The notes under the pieces are model-generated. The model searched no databases. It was not told where the DNA came from and saw nothing but the letters and a program-made list of their open reading frames with translations. Below, in pieces: positions 1 through 11,880 of a stretch of 64,000 nucleotides of DNA (its first letter is position 1; each line of letters opens with the position of its first letter). Position numbers and translations under genes: made by a program. Source of the DNA: Rhinopithecus roxellana (lineage: Eukaryota > Chordata > Mammalia > Primates > Cercopithecidae); the NCBI RefSeq assembly GCF_007565055.1, contig NC_044565.1, positions 47,193,711-47,257,710 on the forward strand, given 5' to 3'.

Positions 1-928
1 AAGTTCCAGGTGCAAGCACCTCATGACTGCCACTTTGATTACTGCTCCCTTCCTAGTCCTAAGGGGCCTATCCTTCCACCCCTTGCCTGGCTCTGCACTG
101 CACACGAATACAGGTGCTGAACACCAATATCGGCCAAGATGTGCAGCAGACAGTGCTCACATACTACTACAGGAGCCTGTGCTGGAGCTGCTGCTGTGGA
201 GGATGGTTTGGCAACCTTATCTAAAGCTGCTCTATGAACATGCTGACTCAGCGACTCTGCTCCCAGGCACACACGCACCAGAAAGGTATTCCGGGCACCG
301 GAGAGATCCATGCCCAAGAGCGTCCACAGCAGTCCTGTGCAACCCCAAACCTGGACAACTCAATGTCCTCCACAAGTAGAAGGGAACATAAATTGTGGTA
401 TGTTCATACAATAAAACAATGCAACCAAACAGACCACACTGCTGCTCCAAGAAACACAAGCAGCTCTCACAGTGTTCAGCAAAAGATGCCCTGTGTGCGT
501 CTAGACAGAAAAATCCAAAGCAGGAAGCGGCCTCTTGTGACAGGAGTCAGAAGGAAGACCCCTGTGGGGAGCAGTGGGCAATGACAGAGGAGAGCCAGGG
601 AGCTCCTGGGGACTGAAACAGTCTGTATTTTAATCTGAAGGATGATTTTTCATAAAAATTCACTGAGTTGTAAACGTAGGGTTTGTCTTATTTCTATAGC
701 TATTTACATTCAAATAAGCAGATTTACAAAATAAGAAGTCCTTTGAGCCAGCAGTTCCTTCCTAGAATATCATCAGACACATGCAAAAAGGTGACCAGCA
801 GAGCTATCCAATCTTTTGGCCTGCACTTCCAGTGAAGACATGACAGAGACTCATGCGCACAGAAATGGAAACACATTCCGTGTCTGCACGGCAGAACACA
901 CTATCATTCCTGTTAAGCAGCAGTGTCA
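1..928. other. ZNF34 intron, non-Alu sequence
   Basis: I see no finger exon on the minus strand and no splice-bounded ORF that resembles a family. Overlapping small ORFs on both strands (for example 23-379) have no recognisable domain. The stretch near 390-430 and 740-800 resembles degraded LINE sequence, but I cannot assign a family. Confidence 0.4.
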
Positions 929-1834
929 GCCGGGCACGGTGGCTCACGCCTGTAATCCCAGCACTTTGGGTGGCCAAGGCAGGTGGATCACAAGGTCAGG
1001 AACTTGAGACCAGCCTGGCCAATATGGTGAAACCCCATCTCTACTAAAAATACAAAAACTAGCCAGGCGTGGTGGCGTGTACCTGTAGTCCCAGCTACTC
1101 GGGAGGCTGAGGCAGAAGAATTGCTTAAACCCAGGAGGCAGAGGTTGCAGTGAGCCGAGATCACACCACTGCACTCCAGCCTGGGCAACAGAGCAAGACT
1201 CTGTCTCAAAAAAAAAAAAAAAAAAAAGAATGGCTCACACCTGTAATCCCAGCACTTTGGGAGGCCAAGGTGGGAGGATTGCTGGAGCCCAGGGGTTCAA
1301 GACCAGCCTGGGCAACACAGTGAAATGCTGTCTCTACTAAAAATACATACATTAGCCAAGCGTGGTGGCAGGCACCTGTAGTCCCAGCTACTCAGGAGGC
1401 TGAGGCAGGAGAATCACTTGAAACTGGGAGGTGGAGGCTGCAATGAGCCGAGATTGCGCCACTGCACTCCAGCCTGGGCAACAGAGCAAGACTCTGTCTC
1501 AAAAAAAAAAAAAAAAAAAAAAAAAAGCAGTATCTGGGTCAGGTGCAATGGCAGTGGCTCACACCTGTAATCTCAGCACTTTGGATGGCCAAGGCGAGAG
1601 GATCACTTGAGCCCAGGAGTTCGAGACCAGACTGGGCAACATAGTGAAACCTCGTCTGTAAAAAAATCAAAACTTAGTGTGAGTGGCACATGACATGCCT
1701 GTGGTCCCAGTTACTCGGGAGGCTGAGATAGGAGGATCGCTTGAGTGCAGAAGGTCAAGGCTGCAGTGAGCCATAATCATACCACTGCACTCCAGCCTGG
1801 GTGATAGAGGGTGACCCTGTCTCAAAAAAAAAAA
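929..1834 (+). repeat. Three tandem Alu elements
   Basis: Three plus-oriented copies lie head to tail at about 929-1226, 1229-1526 (5' truncated) and 1537-1834. Each has the two-monomer body and ends in an A-tail of 11-26 nt. Confidence 0.95.
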
Positions 1835-2366
1835 AGAAAGACTGTCCGTACATAACAGTGGAAAGGCCAGTGCTAGGAAAGGAATATCCTACAATACAAC
1901 TGTGTCTGGGCAGTGAGATTCAGGGTGATGTGTACTCTCTCACTTTTCCGTAGTGTATTAATTTAGAAGAGAGGGGAATTAAGTGATAGTCTCCATCACT
2001 AGGCCCTCATTGTCTGGCATAAGCTCTGGAGGGCAGGGTTCTGTGGGGTTCTGCAGACCCTAACCTCCCCTTACAGCACCCATGGTCTGCACCTACTCAC
2101 TCCCCTCTACACGGGACCTTGCCTGGAATGTCCATTCCTGTTTTCCACAGAAATGCTGCCCTGGAGAGATTCTGCTCAATAATCTCCCCACCAAGGTGCC
2201 CAGACTGAGAGAAGTGACCTGGACTTCAGCAAAGGCCACCGTCAGGCCTCCTGTGCTAGCCCCAATGCATCTTCCCCGCAGACTCCTGGTTCATTAAACA
2301 GACATGCTGGACCCTAACAAATGCTCATTCGGTGACTTGAGTTGGGGAGCAGACCCCCTCACGCAC
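1835..2366. other. ZNF34 intron, possible L2 remnant
   Basis: No gene is seen. The text around 2100-2140 (Cs-rich 'gggaccttgcctggaatgtcc') has the look of an L2 3' end, but the match is weak. Confidence 0.3.
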
Positions 2367-2486
2367 CTGGGCTGTTGACTCTCAGGTGCTCTCTCTCAGA
2401 GGTGCCCTGAACATCCAGGACCCAGGGCTCATCCCCTCGCTCCAACTGCGAGATCACTCCAGGCTTGGGGCCTGCAGGTCCTACTC
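2367..2486 (-). CDS. ZNF34: ZNF34 KRAB-B-like exon
   Basis: The acceptor is TTCCCAG and the donor is GTGCGT. The frame gives a glycine across the junction, then VGPAGPKPGVISQLERGDE and a WVLDVQG segment, the KRAB-B pattern (KP.VISQLE.G.EPW). The exon leaves one base for the following finger exon, which is outside the window. Confidence 0.88.
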
Positions 2487-3340
2487 CTGGGAAGGAGACA
2501 GGGACTGGGGTTGGTACCAAGGATACAGGGCAGCACCTAGTGCCGTCTCACCCTGGGGCAGCAGGGTAAGGGAGGCACAAGCAGAGGGGGTGATGGAAGC
2601 CTGGACACCCTCTGGAGGGCACTGAGATTGGGCTGGGGCAGTCCTGAGCATAAGGGAACAAGAGCTCAGGGGTTACCTCCACTAGGAGGTGTGCAACTCC
2701 ACCCCCTGACCCCGGTCCCCCTGTCCCACCAGGGAGGGGTCTGCCTGGGACCTGGAGCGAGAGGGAAGGGAAGGGCTGACTCAGGAAGGTCCCAGCACTG
2801 CCCCTCCCCTCATCTTCTCAGATCAGGTGCCTACCTGGGATAAAGGTCATCACCTACCTCTGTGCCCAGGGGGTGAGGCCCCCAGCCCAGCCTCTGCTGA
2901 GCCCTTAGCCCCTAGGGCTGTTCCCAGAGCTTAGTCCTAGTGAGGGCCTTACCCAGTGAGACTAGGTTCCCGTAGGTCTCCAGCATCACGTCCCTGTAGA
3001 GGCCCCTCTGAGCAGGGCCCAGGCGGCCCCATTCCTCCCGAGAGAGGAACACAGCCACATCCTCGAAGGTCACCTCGGCCTGGAATGACAGCAACTGCTA
3101 TAGCCCAGGTGTGGTCCAGAGTGGGCTGGCAGCGGCACGGAGGCAGCAGAAGCATGCTAAAGGCACCACCACAGTGGGTGGCTGCATGGGGGTCCCAGGG
3201 TCACCCCTACCATCACGTCAGCACCCCAAACCAGAGACACCTGACAGTGTTTGCCAAGGAAAGCCCTGGGTAAAGATTTCACTCCTCCCAGGAGGACAGA
3301 TACTCACCTGGGGTGGGGCAGACAGGAACAAGGCTGCCAT
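2367..3340 (-). CDS. ZNF34: ZNF34, 5' coding part (KRAB zinc-finger protein), incomplete at left edge
   Basis: Three minus-strand coding exons join in frame. The start exon is 3340-3308 and encodes MAALFLSAPPQ, ending at donor GTGAGT. The KRAB-A exon is 3079-2953 (127 bp). The KRAB-B-like exon is 2486-2367, containing PKPGVISQLERGDEPWVLDVQ-type sequence and ending at donor GTGCGT. The KRAB-A box shows VTFEDVAVFLSREEW and YRDVMLETYGNL, the core that binds TRIM28/KAP1 to repress transcription in the nucleus. The C2H2 finger exon is not seen down to position 1 and should lie beyond the left edge. The start was chosen because this ATG exon ends in phase 0 and joins GCC GAG of the KRAB exon. Identification as ZNF34 rests on the start peptide, the B-box text and the position next to RPL8; it matches what I recall of the human protein. 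The 5' untranslated exon is probably the one in the CpG island at 11.6 kb. Confidence 0.9.
2953..3079 (-). CDS. ZNF34: ZNF34 KRAB-A box exon
   Basis: The acceptor is CATTCCAG at its 5' side and the donor is GTAAGG after CTGG. It is 127 bp, the usual KRAB-A exon size, entering in phase 0 and leaving one base (G) for the next exon. The residues VTFEDVAVFLSREEWGRLGP and LYRDVMLETYGNLVSL are visible, with the DV and MLE positions of the KAP1-binding core present. Confidence 0.92.
3308..3340 (-). CDS. ZNF34: ZNF34 first coding exon
   Basis: This exon supplies eleven codons from ATG (3340-3338), ending CCCCAG before donor GTGAGT. It ends in phase 0. The upstream acceptor was not fixed, so the 5' untranslated part of this exon is not delimited. 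Confidence 0.85.
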
Positions 3341-3885
3341 TGCCTAAGGGTTGGGCTTTCTGAGGGCGGTGCACAGGAGCTGGTCACTCAGGTGCTGAGA
3401 GAAGAGAACAGAACAAGTGGAGGCCCAGTCTGGCCCCTTCTTCCATAGCTCAGGCTACTTGGTGCTGCCATAAACAGCCCTGCCTGCCTCACTGGTCCAC
3501 CCCCACCCATCCCAGTGGGGGTACTGCTAACTGGCCTCCCAGGCTCGTAAACAAGTTTTCCATTATCTCAGGTAGCAGAGCATATTACATATGCATCAAA
3601 GAAAATGCTAAACCATCACAGCCACACTTGATGCACCACTACCTTTCTACCCCCACATCCTCATGTCCTCACCTGTCTACCCTCACGTATGCACGTCCTC
3701 ACCATCTGCTTCTTTGTTTGATCACCATTAAATAGTGTGGGCTCCCAGAGCTCGGGCCCTTCACAGCCTCCATACCAGCACTGGCCCCTGGGCCCACCTT
3801 ATGTACTCTTAACCTGTCTTTTCTCCTTTGACTCCGCCACACTTCACAGCCCCCACGACCTGGTGTTGGGTCTGATCACCCCAAC
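3341..3885. other. ZNF34 5' intron, unassigned single-copy sequence
   Basis: No coding pattern or clear repeat was recognised between the start exon and the first Alu fragment upstream. Confidence 0.4.
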
Positions 3886-5508
3886 AATCACACCCGGTTA
3901 ATTTTTTTGTACAGATGGGGTTTTGCCATGTTGCCCAGGCTGGTCTTGAACTCTTGAGCTCAAACAATCTTCTTGCCTCGGCCTCCCAAAGTCCTGGGAT
4001 TACAGGAGTGCACCAAAGTGCCCAGCCTCCAGTCTCACCTCTATTGCCTGCTGCCCTCGGGCTGTCTATCCCCCTCCTCCTCTCTGGCATGCTAAGCTGT
4101 CTCATTCAGGAGGAAAACAACAATACTCATTCACTTTACATGGAAGAATGAAGACAAAATGTTAAGGGTTAAGGAAGAAAATTAAAAATGATAGAAGGGG
4201 CCAGGCTCGGTGGCGCACATCTATAATCCTAGCGCTTTGGGAGGCTAAGGCAAGAGGATAGCTTGAGCCCAGGAATTTGAGACAAGCCTGGGCAACGTAG
4301 GGAGACCTCAATGCTACCAAAGAAAAAAAAATTAGCCGGCTGTGATGGCACACACCTGTAGTCCCAGCTACTTGGGAGGCTGAGGTGGTAGGATCGCTTG
4401 GGCCCAGGAAGCAGAGGCTGCAGTGAGCTGTGATCACACCACTGCACTCCAGCCTGGGCGACAAAGCAAAATCCTGTCTCAAAATAAATAAGCAAAATAA
4501 GGTTGACTCACTTACCAGAAGCATGAGACTCTTGGATTAGGTACACATGATGCAACTATTTGGCCTAAAATAAAACAACACAGAAAGGCTAAATATCAGT
4601 AAATATTAGATCAAACACTAGTTAAAATAAAGCTGTGGTACCTACATACCTTTTCTATATCTTTAAAGCTTTTTATTGATGTATATTTATATTATAAAAG
4701 TTGACAAATCCTGAGTACACAGTTCAGTGGATCATCACGAACTGCACAAGCCCATGGAACCAGCACCACAGTCAAGAAAGAACAGGACAGGCCCTGCACG
4801 GTGGCTCATGCCTGGAATCCCAGCACTCTGGGAGGCTGGGGCGGGCGGATCACCTGAGGCCAGGAGTTGGAGACCAGCCTGGCCAACATGGTGAAACCTC
4901 GTTTCTACTAAAATACAAAAATTAGCTGGGTGCAGTGGCAGGCAGGCGTCTGTAATCCCAGCTACTCAGGAGGCTGAGGCAGAAGAATCGCTTGAACCCA
5001 GGAGGTGGAGGTTGCAGTGAGCCGAGATAATACCACTGCACTTCAGCCTGGGGGACAAGAGCAAGACTTTGTCTCCAAAAAAAGAAAAAAGAAAAGAAAG
5101 CAAAAATCACTAATAGGAATTAAAAAAAAATGCATATTACTAAAAGTCCACCAAAAAGCTTTAATAATTACAAGCAGGTATGGATCTATCAAAGAGGAAC
5201 TGGTAAATCCTCCTCTGGAATGAGATTTTTTTTTTTTTAAGATGGAGTCTCGCTCTGTTGCCCAGGCTAGAGTACGGTGGTGCGATCTCGGTTCACTGCA
5301 AGCTCCGCCTCCCGGGTTCACACCATTCTCCTGCCTCAGCCTCCCGAGTAGCTGGGACCACAGATGCGTTTAATTTTTTTTTTATTTTTAGTAGAGACGG
5401 GGTTTCACTGTGTTAGCCAGGATGGTCTCAATCTCCTGACCTTGTGATCTGCCCACCTCGGCCTCCCAAAGTGCTGGGATTACAGGCGTGAGCCACCGTG
5501 CCCAGTTG
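3886..5508. repeat. Alu cluster
   Basis: It contains a minus Alu fragment at about 3886-4028, plus copies at about 4199-4487 and 4788-5100, and a minus copy at about 5227-5508. Between them, 4500-4787 is AT-rich non-coding sequence. Confidence 0.9.
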
Positions 5509-5865
5509 AGATTTTTAACATACTTCCCTCAGAAACAAGTGGGTCAAGTAAAGAATCTCATGCTTAAAGCATAAAGAACACACTTTTTTTTCAACATACT
5601 GAACATTACCAAAAAAAGAGCCACAGAGAAAGTTTCAACAAATCCCAAAGGAATATATCATTGGCAAAATAATTCCTACCCATATTGTTGTTATATTAGA
5701 AATATACGATGAAAAGTTACCCTCTCTCCAGAAGAATACAAAAATGGAAACTAAAGTGGAAATAGAACCAAGCCTACCTAAAGAAAACTGTGCATCCTTA
5801 ATAGACTCATTTTAACAGGAAAGACTGAAACAAACAATCTAAGTATTCAGCAAGAAATCAAATGC

Positions 5866-6955
5866 AGGCTGTGGCTCATGCCTATAATCCCAGCACTCTG
5901 GGAGGCCGAGGCAGGTAGATCACTTGAGGTCAGGAGTTCGAGACCAGTCTGACCAACACAGTGAAACCCCGTCTCTACTAAAAATACAAAAAATTAGCTG
6001 GGCGTGGTGGTGTGCGCCTGTAATCCCAGCTACTTGGGAGGCTGAGGCAGGAGAATTGCGTGAACTCAGGTGGCAGAGGTAGCAGTGAGCCGAGATCGAG
6101 CCCAGTGCGAGACTCCATCTCAAAAAAAAAGAAAGAAAGAAAGAAAGAAACAAATTCAAGGAAAGAATATGAAAGGAAACAAAACACAATTTAAAGAAAC
6201 AGAAAACAATCTCTATAGTCATTCTTTGAAAATGCTAATAAAGTACACAAACACCTGGCAAATCCAATAAAGGGAACAAAAAAAGATGGAAAAGGGGCTG
6301 TGCACAGTTGCTCACGCCTGTAATCCCAGCACTTTGGAAGGCCAGGGTGAGTGATCTCTTGAGCCCAGGAGTCCAAGACCAGCCTGTGCAACATGGCAAA
6401 ATCCCTCTCTACAAAAAATACAAAAATTAGCCAGGCATGGTGGCACATGCTTATAGTCCCAGCTACTTGGGAGGCTGAGGTGGGAGGATCGCTTGAGGCC
6501 AGGAGGCAGAAGCCACAGTGAGTCGAGATCATACCACTGCACTCCAGCTGGGGTGACAGAGCCAGAGCCAGAGCCTATCTCAAAAAAAAAAAAAAAAAAA
6601 GAAAATAGATGGAAAAGTAGAAAAGGAAATGCTACCAAGAACAAAAAAGGAAAGAGTGTATATTTAGGGCAGTTTGAATCTATGCTCCTAGGTTAAAAAA
6701 ATAATAATAATTTCAAATAGATTAAAAAAAAAAGAGCAAAAGGCCAGGTATGGTTGGCTCATGCCTGTAATCCCCATACTTTGGGAAGCCAAGACAGGAA
6801 GATCGCTTGAGCCCAGGAGTTCAAGCTCAGCCCGGGCAATATACTGAGACCCCATCCCTACGAAAAATTAAAAAAATTAGCAGGGCTTGGTGGCACATGC
6901 CTGTAGTCCCAGCTACTTGGGAGGCTGAGGTGGGAGGATCACTTGACCCCAGGAG
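5866..6955 (+). repeat. Three Alu elements in L1
   Basis: Plus copies lie at about 5866-6150 (tail ends as GAAA repeats), 6296-6603, and 6741-6955, which is truncated inside its right arm. Confidence 0.9.
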
Positions 6956-7432
6956 GCATAGCAATAGTTCTCAGAGTGTGGCTCAGGGACCCTGGGGTTC
7001 CATGCATTCAAGTTTGTGTTCACAACACTAAGAGGACACATTAGAAGCACGTGCAGTAGAGTCAGTGACAAGAGAGGGATGTTCCCTCTCAGAGCCTGCT
7101 GCTATTCAACATCCTAGCCAGCGCAGTAAGTCACAGAAAAAAGAAATACAAGCTACAAGGATCAGAAGAAAAAAGACAAACTTGCCATTCTTTGAAAATG
7201 ATAAAAACAATCTACATAGAAAATCCAAGAGTATCAATCCACTGTTGGGATGACAGGAGTTCAACAGCATTGCCACAAACAAGGTCAATACAGAATAATT
7301 AATACCACTCCTATTCGTTAGCAATCAGCAACTGAAAACTGACCATTCATAATAGTTACAAAAACTATGCAGTACATTAAGTCTTAAAAAAAGTTATGTA
7401 TGTAATGGACAACATTATAAAACTTCATTGAA

Positions 7433-7740
7433 GGCCGGGCGCGGTGGCTCAAGCCTGTAATCCCAGCACTTTGGGAGGCCGAGACGGGCGGATCACGAGG
7501 TCAGGAGATCGAGACCATCCTGGCTAACATGGTGAAACCCCGTCTCTACTAAAAATAAAAAAAAAAACTAGCCGGGCGAGGTGGCGGGCGCCTGTAGTCC
7601 CAGCTACTCCGGAGGCTGAGGCAGGAGAATGGCGTAAACTCACGGGCAGAGCTTGCAGTGAGCTGAGATCCGGCCACTGCACTCCAGCCCAGGCGACAGA
7701 GCAAGACTCCGTCTCAAAAAAAAAAAAAAAAAAAAAAAAA
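7433..7740 (+). repeat. AluY (Old World monkey-type) with target-site duplication
   Basis: It is a full-length element starting GGCCGGGCGCGG with 'AGATCCGGCCACTGCACTCC'. The target-site duplication AACTTCATTGAA precedes it (7421-7432) and its CTTCATTGAA part follows the A-tail (7741-7750). It inserted into L1 sequence. Confidence 0.95.
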
Positions 7741-7948
7741 CTTCATTGAAGTACCTTAGAAAAGTTTATGCAGAAACAGACCATGTTTCTAAACAGGAGG
7801 GCTCAATAATATAAAGATATCAATTCTCCCCAAGTTAAATTTATTCTGTGCAATTACAATAAGCATTTCAACAGGACATTATATCTGACAGAAATGACTC
7901 CAAATACCACATGAAATAGTAACGATCTAAGATTAGCCAAGGCAGTGT

Positions 7949-8254
7949 GGCTGGGCACAGTGGCTCACGCCTGTAATCCTAGCACTTTGGGAGGCTGAGG
8001 CAGGCGCATCACGAGGTCAGGAGATGGAGACCATCCTGGCTAACGTGCTGAAACCCCGTCTCTACTAAAAATACAAAAAAATTAGCCAGGTGTGGTAGCA
8101 TGCACCTGTAGTCCCAGCTACTCCGAAGGCTGAGGCGGGAGAATGGCGTGAACCCTGAAGGCAGAGCTTGCAGTGAGCCAAGATCACACCACTGCACTCC
8201 ACCCTGGGAGACAGAGCAAGACTCTGTCTCAAAAAAAAAAAAAAAAAAAAAAAA
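7949..8254 (+). repeat. Alu element
   Basis: Full-length plus Alu with a 24-nt A-tail. Imperfect duplications (gattagccaaggcag / gttagctaaggcaat) flank it. Confidence 0.92.
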
Positions 8255-8555
8255 GTTAGCTAAGGCAATACCAAAAAAATAACTGAAGGAGACAAGGGTG
8301 TGCCCTACTAGATATTGAGACTTAGGCTTTGGTAATGGAAAGTGAAGTTTAAGTATAGGAAAAAAGATAATGGAAGACATCTATACATATGTTAATATAC
8401 CTGCAATATCAATGGCAATGAAGAAGGACAATAAATGGTATTGGCACAACTGGTTTTCCATTGGAAAATAAAATTAGTTCCCTGCCTTCTATGGTACACA
8501 AATATTTCGGGCAGGTTAAAGACTTAAACATTTAAAAAACAAAAAAAACAAAAAA

Positions 8556-9509
8556 GGCCGGGTGTGCTGGCTCACGCCTGTAATCCCAGCACTTTGGGAG
8601 GCTGAGGTGGGTGGATCACGAGGTCAGGAGTTCAAGACCAGCCTAGCCAAGATGGTGAAACCCTGTCTCTACTAAAAATACAAAAATTAGCCAGGTGTGG
8701 TGGCGCGCGCCTGCAATCCCAGCTACTCGGGAGGCTGAGGCAGAAGAATCATTTGAACCGGGGAGGTGGAGGTTGCAGTGAGCCAAGACCATGCCACTGC
8801 ACTCCAGCCTGGGTGACCAAGCAAGACTCTGTCTCAAAAAAATACATAAAAATGTAAATAAGTAAATAAATAATAAAAGCCTATAAAGAAAATGATTGTT
8901 TGATTCCATTAAAAAGGAAAAAAGGGCCGGGCGCGGTGGCTCAAGCCTGTAATCCCAGCACTTTGGGAGGCCGAAACGGGCAGATCACGAGGTCAGGAGA
9001 TCGAGACCATCCTGGCAAACACGGTGAAACCCCGTCTCTACTAAAAAATACAAAAAACTAGCCGGGCGAGGTGGCGGGCGCCTGTAGTCCCAGCTACTCG
9101 GGAGGCTGAGGCAGGAGAATGGCGAGAACCCGGGAGGCGGGGCTTGCAGTGAGCTGAGATCTGGCCACTGCACTCCAGCTCGGGCGACAGAGCAAGACTG
9201 CGTCTCAAAAAAAAAAAAAAAAGGAAAAAAGGCCAGGCTTGGTGACTCACACCTGTAATCTCAATGCTTTGGGAGGTGGAGGTGGGCAGATTGCTTGAGC
9301 TCAGGAGTAGGAAACCACCCTGGGTAATATGGTGAAACCGCAGCTCTACAAAAACTAGCCCACGTGGTGGTGTGAGCCTGTGGTCCCAGGCAAAACCTCA
9401 GGTGGCTGAGGTAGAAGGATCGCTTGAGAGTGGGAGATGGAGGCTGCAGTGAGCCAAGATTGTGTCACTACACTCCAGCCCGAGCAAGACCCTGTCTCAA
9501 AAAAAAAAG
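8556..9509 (+). repeat. Alu cluster including an AluYR-type copy
   Basis: Plus copies at about 8556-8880, 8925-9221 and 9231-9509. The middle one has the cercopithecid-type 'GATCTGGCCACTGCACTCC' and GAGGTGGCGGGCGCC motifs, and AAAGGAAAAAA-like flanks on both sides. Confidence 0.92.
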
Positions 9510-9674
9510 AAAAAGGATTCTGCACAAGACACCACAAAATTAAAAGGCAAGCAGACAAGCTAGAGAATGAAAGATATTTGCAAACATGTAACAAAACATA
9601 AATATACAGAATATATTTAAAAATTTTTTTAATAAGAAAAATGTCACAATTTTGAACAAATGAACACAGGATAG

Positions 9675-9953
9675 GACCTGGCAAACCCTGTAGTCCCAGC
9701 TACTCAGCAGGCTGAGGCAGGAGGATCACCTGAACCTGGGAGTTCTGGGCTGCAGTGTGCTATGCCAACTAGGTTCGGCATCAATATGGTGACATCAGGG
9801 AGCAGGGGACCACCATGCTGCTTAAGGAGGGGTGAACCAGCTTAGGTGGGAAACAGGGCAGGTCAAAACTCTGGTGCTGATCAGTAGTGGGATCACGCCT
9901 GTGAGTGGCCACTGCACTCCAGCCTGGGCAACATAGTGAGACCCCCCATCTCT
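9675..9953 (+). pseudogene. 7SL RNA (signal recognition particle RNA) processed pseudogene
   Basis: The middle of this element is not Alu: it keeps the S-domain of 7SL RNA, including GTTCGGCATCAATATGGTGAC, the 'GGGGGACCACC'-like apex arm, GGAGGGGTGAACC and GGTCAAAACTC, CTGATCAGTAGTGGGATC. The Alu-domain 5' end (about 9675-9760) is diverged and lacks the canonical GCCGGGCGCGG start. About 18 nt between 'CTATGCC' and 'TTCGGCATC' is missing compared with functional 7SL. An A-rich tail follows (9954-9977). No pol III upstream element is evident. It is a retrotransposed, non-functional copy. Confidence 0.9.
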
Positions 9954-10345
9954 AATTTTTTAATTAAAAAAAAAAAAGGTAAATAAAACCAGACTCTCCC
10001 CATAGATTGGGGAAATATAAAATACTTCATAATATCAAATGTTGAGGACACCGTAAACTGGTACAGTGACTCTAGAAATACATCTGGCCCTACCTGGTAG
10101 AACTGAAACCCTGCAAAACTCTCTGTGGGGAAACCTAACTCAAAGTATGTACTCTATGGAGACTTGCTAAGGCACACAAGAAAAACACAAGAATGTTACC
10201 ATGTGCCTGTGTAAAAGAAGAAAAAACTTCAGCGTCTATCAGCAAAGTCACAGTGCTGAAAAGTAATGCCAAGGAGATAGAGCAGTTATAAGGCTGAGAA
10301 AAACTGTCAGATATAGAATATCCACAGTATAATACATACGTAGAT

Positions 10346-10640
10346 TTTTTTTTTTTTGAGACGGAGTCTTGCTCCATCGCCCGGGCTGGAGTGCAGTGGC
10401 GCGATCTCGGCTCACTGCAAGCTCTGCCTCTCGGGTTCACGCCATTCTCCTGCCTCAGCCTCCTGAGTAGCTGGGACTACAGGTGCCCGCCACCACGCCC
10501 GGTTAATTTTTTTGTATTTTTTAGTAGAGACGAGGTTTCACCGTTAGCCAGGATGGTCTCGATCTCCAGACCTTGTGATCCGCCCGCCTCGGCCTCCCAA
10601 AGTGCTGGGACTGCAGGCATGAGCCACCACACTCGGCCAT
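10346..10640 (-). repeat. Alu element
   Basis: Minus-oriented Alu. The near-identical flanks atacatacgtagattttt (left) and atacatatgtagattttt (right) are its target-site duplication. Confidence 0.93.
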
Positions 10641-10703
10641 ACATATGTAGATTTTTAAGAGACAAAAACAATATTAGGTATGTAGAGATACAAGAAAACG
10701 AGA

Positions 10704-11040
10704 CTGGGCGCAGTGGCTCACGCCTGTAATCCCAGCACTTTGGGAGGTCGAGGCGGGCGGATCACTTGAGGTCAGGAGTTCGAGACCAGCCTGGCCAACA
10801 TGGTTAAACCCCATCTCTACTAAAAACACAAAATTAGCCGGGCGTGGTGGCGAGCGCCTGCAATCCCAGCTACTCTGGAGGCTGAGACAAGAGAGCTGCT
10901 TGAACCCGGGAGACGGAGGTTGCATTGAGCCTCCAGCCTGGGCGACAGAGCGAGGCTCCGTCTCAGAAAAAGGAAGAGAGAGAAAGGAAAGAAAGAAAAG
11001 AAAAAGAAAAGAAGGAAAAGAAAGAAGAAAGAAAGAGGAG
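10704..11040 (+). repeat. Alu with long GAAA-type purine tail
   Basis: The Alu body runs to about 10965 with its right-arm end shortened; it is followed by a purine-only (GAAA/GGAA)n tract to about 11040 that abuts the ZNF34 CpG island. Confidence 0.9.
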
Positions 11041-11049
11041 AAACAAAAA

Positions 11050-11880
11050 CCTGGCTGCCTGGCTGCGGGGAGAAAAGCCCCCGACCGCTAGAAGCGAGGA
11101 GGGTGGGGTGGAGGGAAGGCACCAGCAGAGGGAGCAGCAAGGAGGAGCGCGGACGCTAAACGCAGGAGGGGCGAGATCCGCAGAGGGCTGGGAGGACCGA
11201 GAGACGCACGACCCCGCCCCTGAAAAGCTGACAGGAGAGGGGCGTGGGAGGCAGCCGGGATGAGGCCTCGGGTCGCTGGGACCAAGGGGTCTGGAGCGCA
11301 TCGGGACGCAGAAGCCGCCCTGTGCTGCAGGAGTCCAGGGGGGCCCGCGTGGGGCAAGGGAGCTGTGAGGGGCTCGAGGGCGGAAGGAGCCCCGTGAGGA
11401 GCGACCCCGGAGCTGGGAGAGGGCGGCGAAGCGCAGTCCGTACTCAAGGCCTTGTCCGGGGTCCCTGGAACAGGAAGTGCCGCTGATGGCGGGACGGACC
11501 CAGGCCTGGAGCACCGCAACAGAACCGGGCACGGGCGCAGTGCGCAGGGAGGGGTCTGCGCCCCGCGCGCCCGCCCCCGCCGGGCTCACACTCACCTCAG
11601 CGCCGCGGAGCAGGACGGCCGCCCAACATCGCCCGTTCGGCCCTCCCGCCCCGCCAATCGGTGCCGACCCGGAAGTGACGTCAGCCAACTGTCCGGGTCC
11701 GAGGCGCCGTCCGGGCCGCTCTGGGAAGCTAGGACTCCTCGTCTCGGCTGCCCACCTCCCTGGCTCGCAGTAAGGCTCCGGGGACCCGCGAATGGCAAAG
11801 CCGTAAAGCGGAACGCTGCCACCGGGTGGCAGTCCGAAGCCACGGCCCGGAGGCCTCAGAACTGGGGCGATGGTTAGAGT
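11050..11880. promoter_or_regulatory. CpG island at ZNF34 5' end
   Basis: It is GC-rich sequence with frequent CpG, flanked by Alu on one side and AT-rich sequence on the other. Long ORFs here (up to 308 codons on minus) are a GC-content effect. Confidence 0.75.
11596..11700 (-). promoter_or_regulatory. ZNF34: ZNF34 promoter and probable 5' untranslated exon 1
   Basis: On the minus strand a donor GTGAGTGTGAG follows GCGCTGAG at 11596, giving a candidate first exon. Just upstream are an inverted CCAAT (plus 11654-11658), an ETS site CCGGAAGT (plus 11669-11676) and a palindromic CRE TGACGTCA (11676-11683), all within a CpG-dense block of about 11050-11880. The exact start site is not determined. 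Confidence 0.65.

Larger units (their letters stand above)
5510..10345 (+). mobile_element. Old L1 (ORF2/3' part) fragmented by Alu insertions
   Basis: The segments between Alus (about 5510-5865, 6150-6295, 6960-7432, 7741-7948, 8256-8555, 9510-9670) read as plus-oriented L1 ORF2-like sequence, for example the 'CAGGAGTTCAACAGCATTGC' and 'TTCTCCCCAAGTTAAATTTA' style text, full of stops. 9960-10345 is AT-rich and may be the same element or another. The family is not assigned. Confidence 0.55.
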
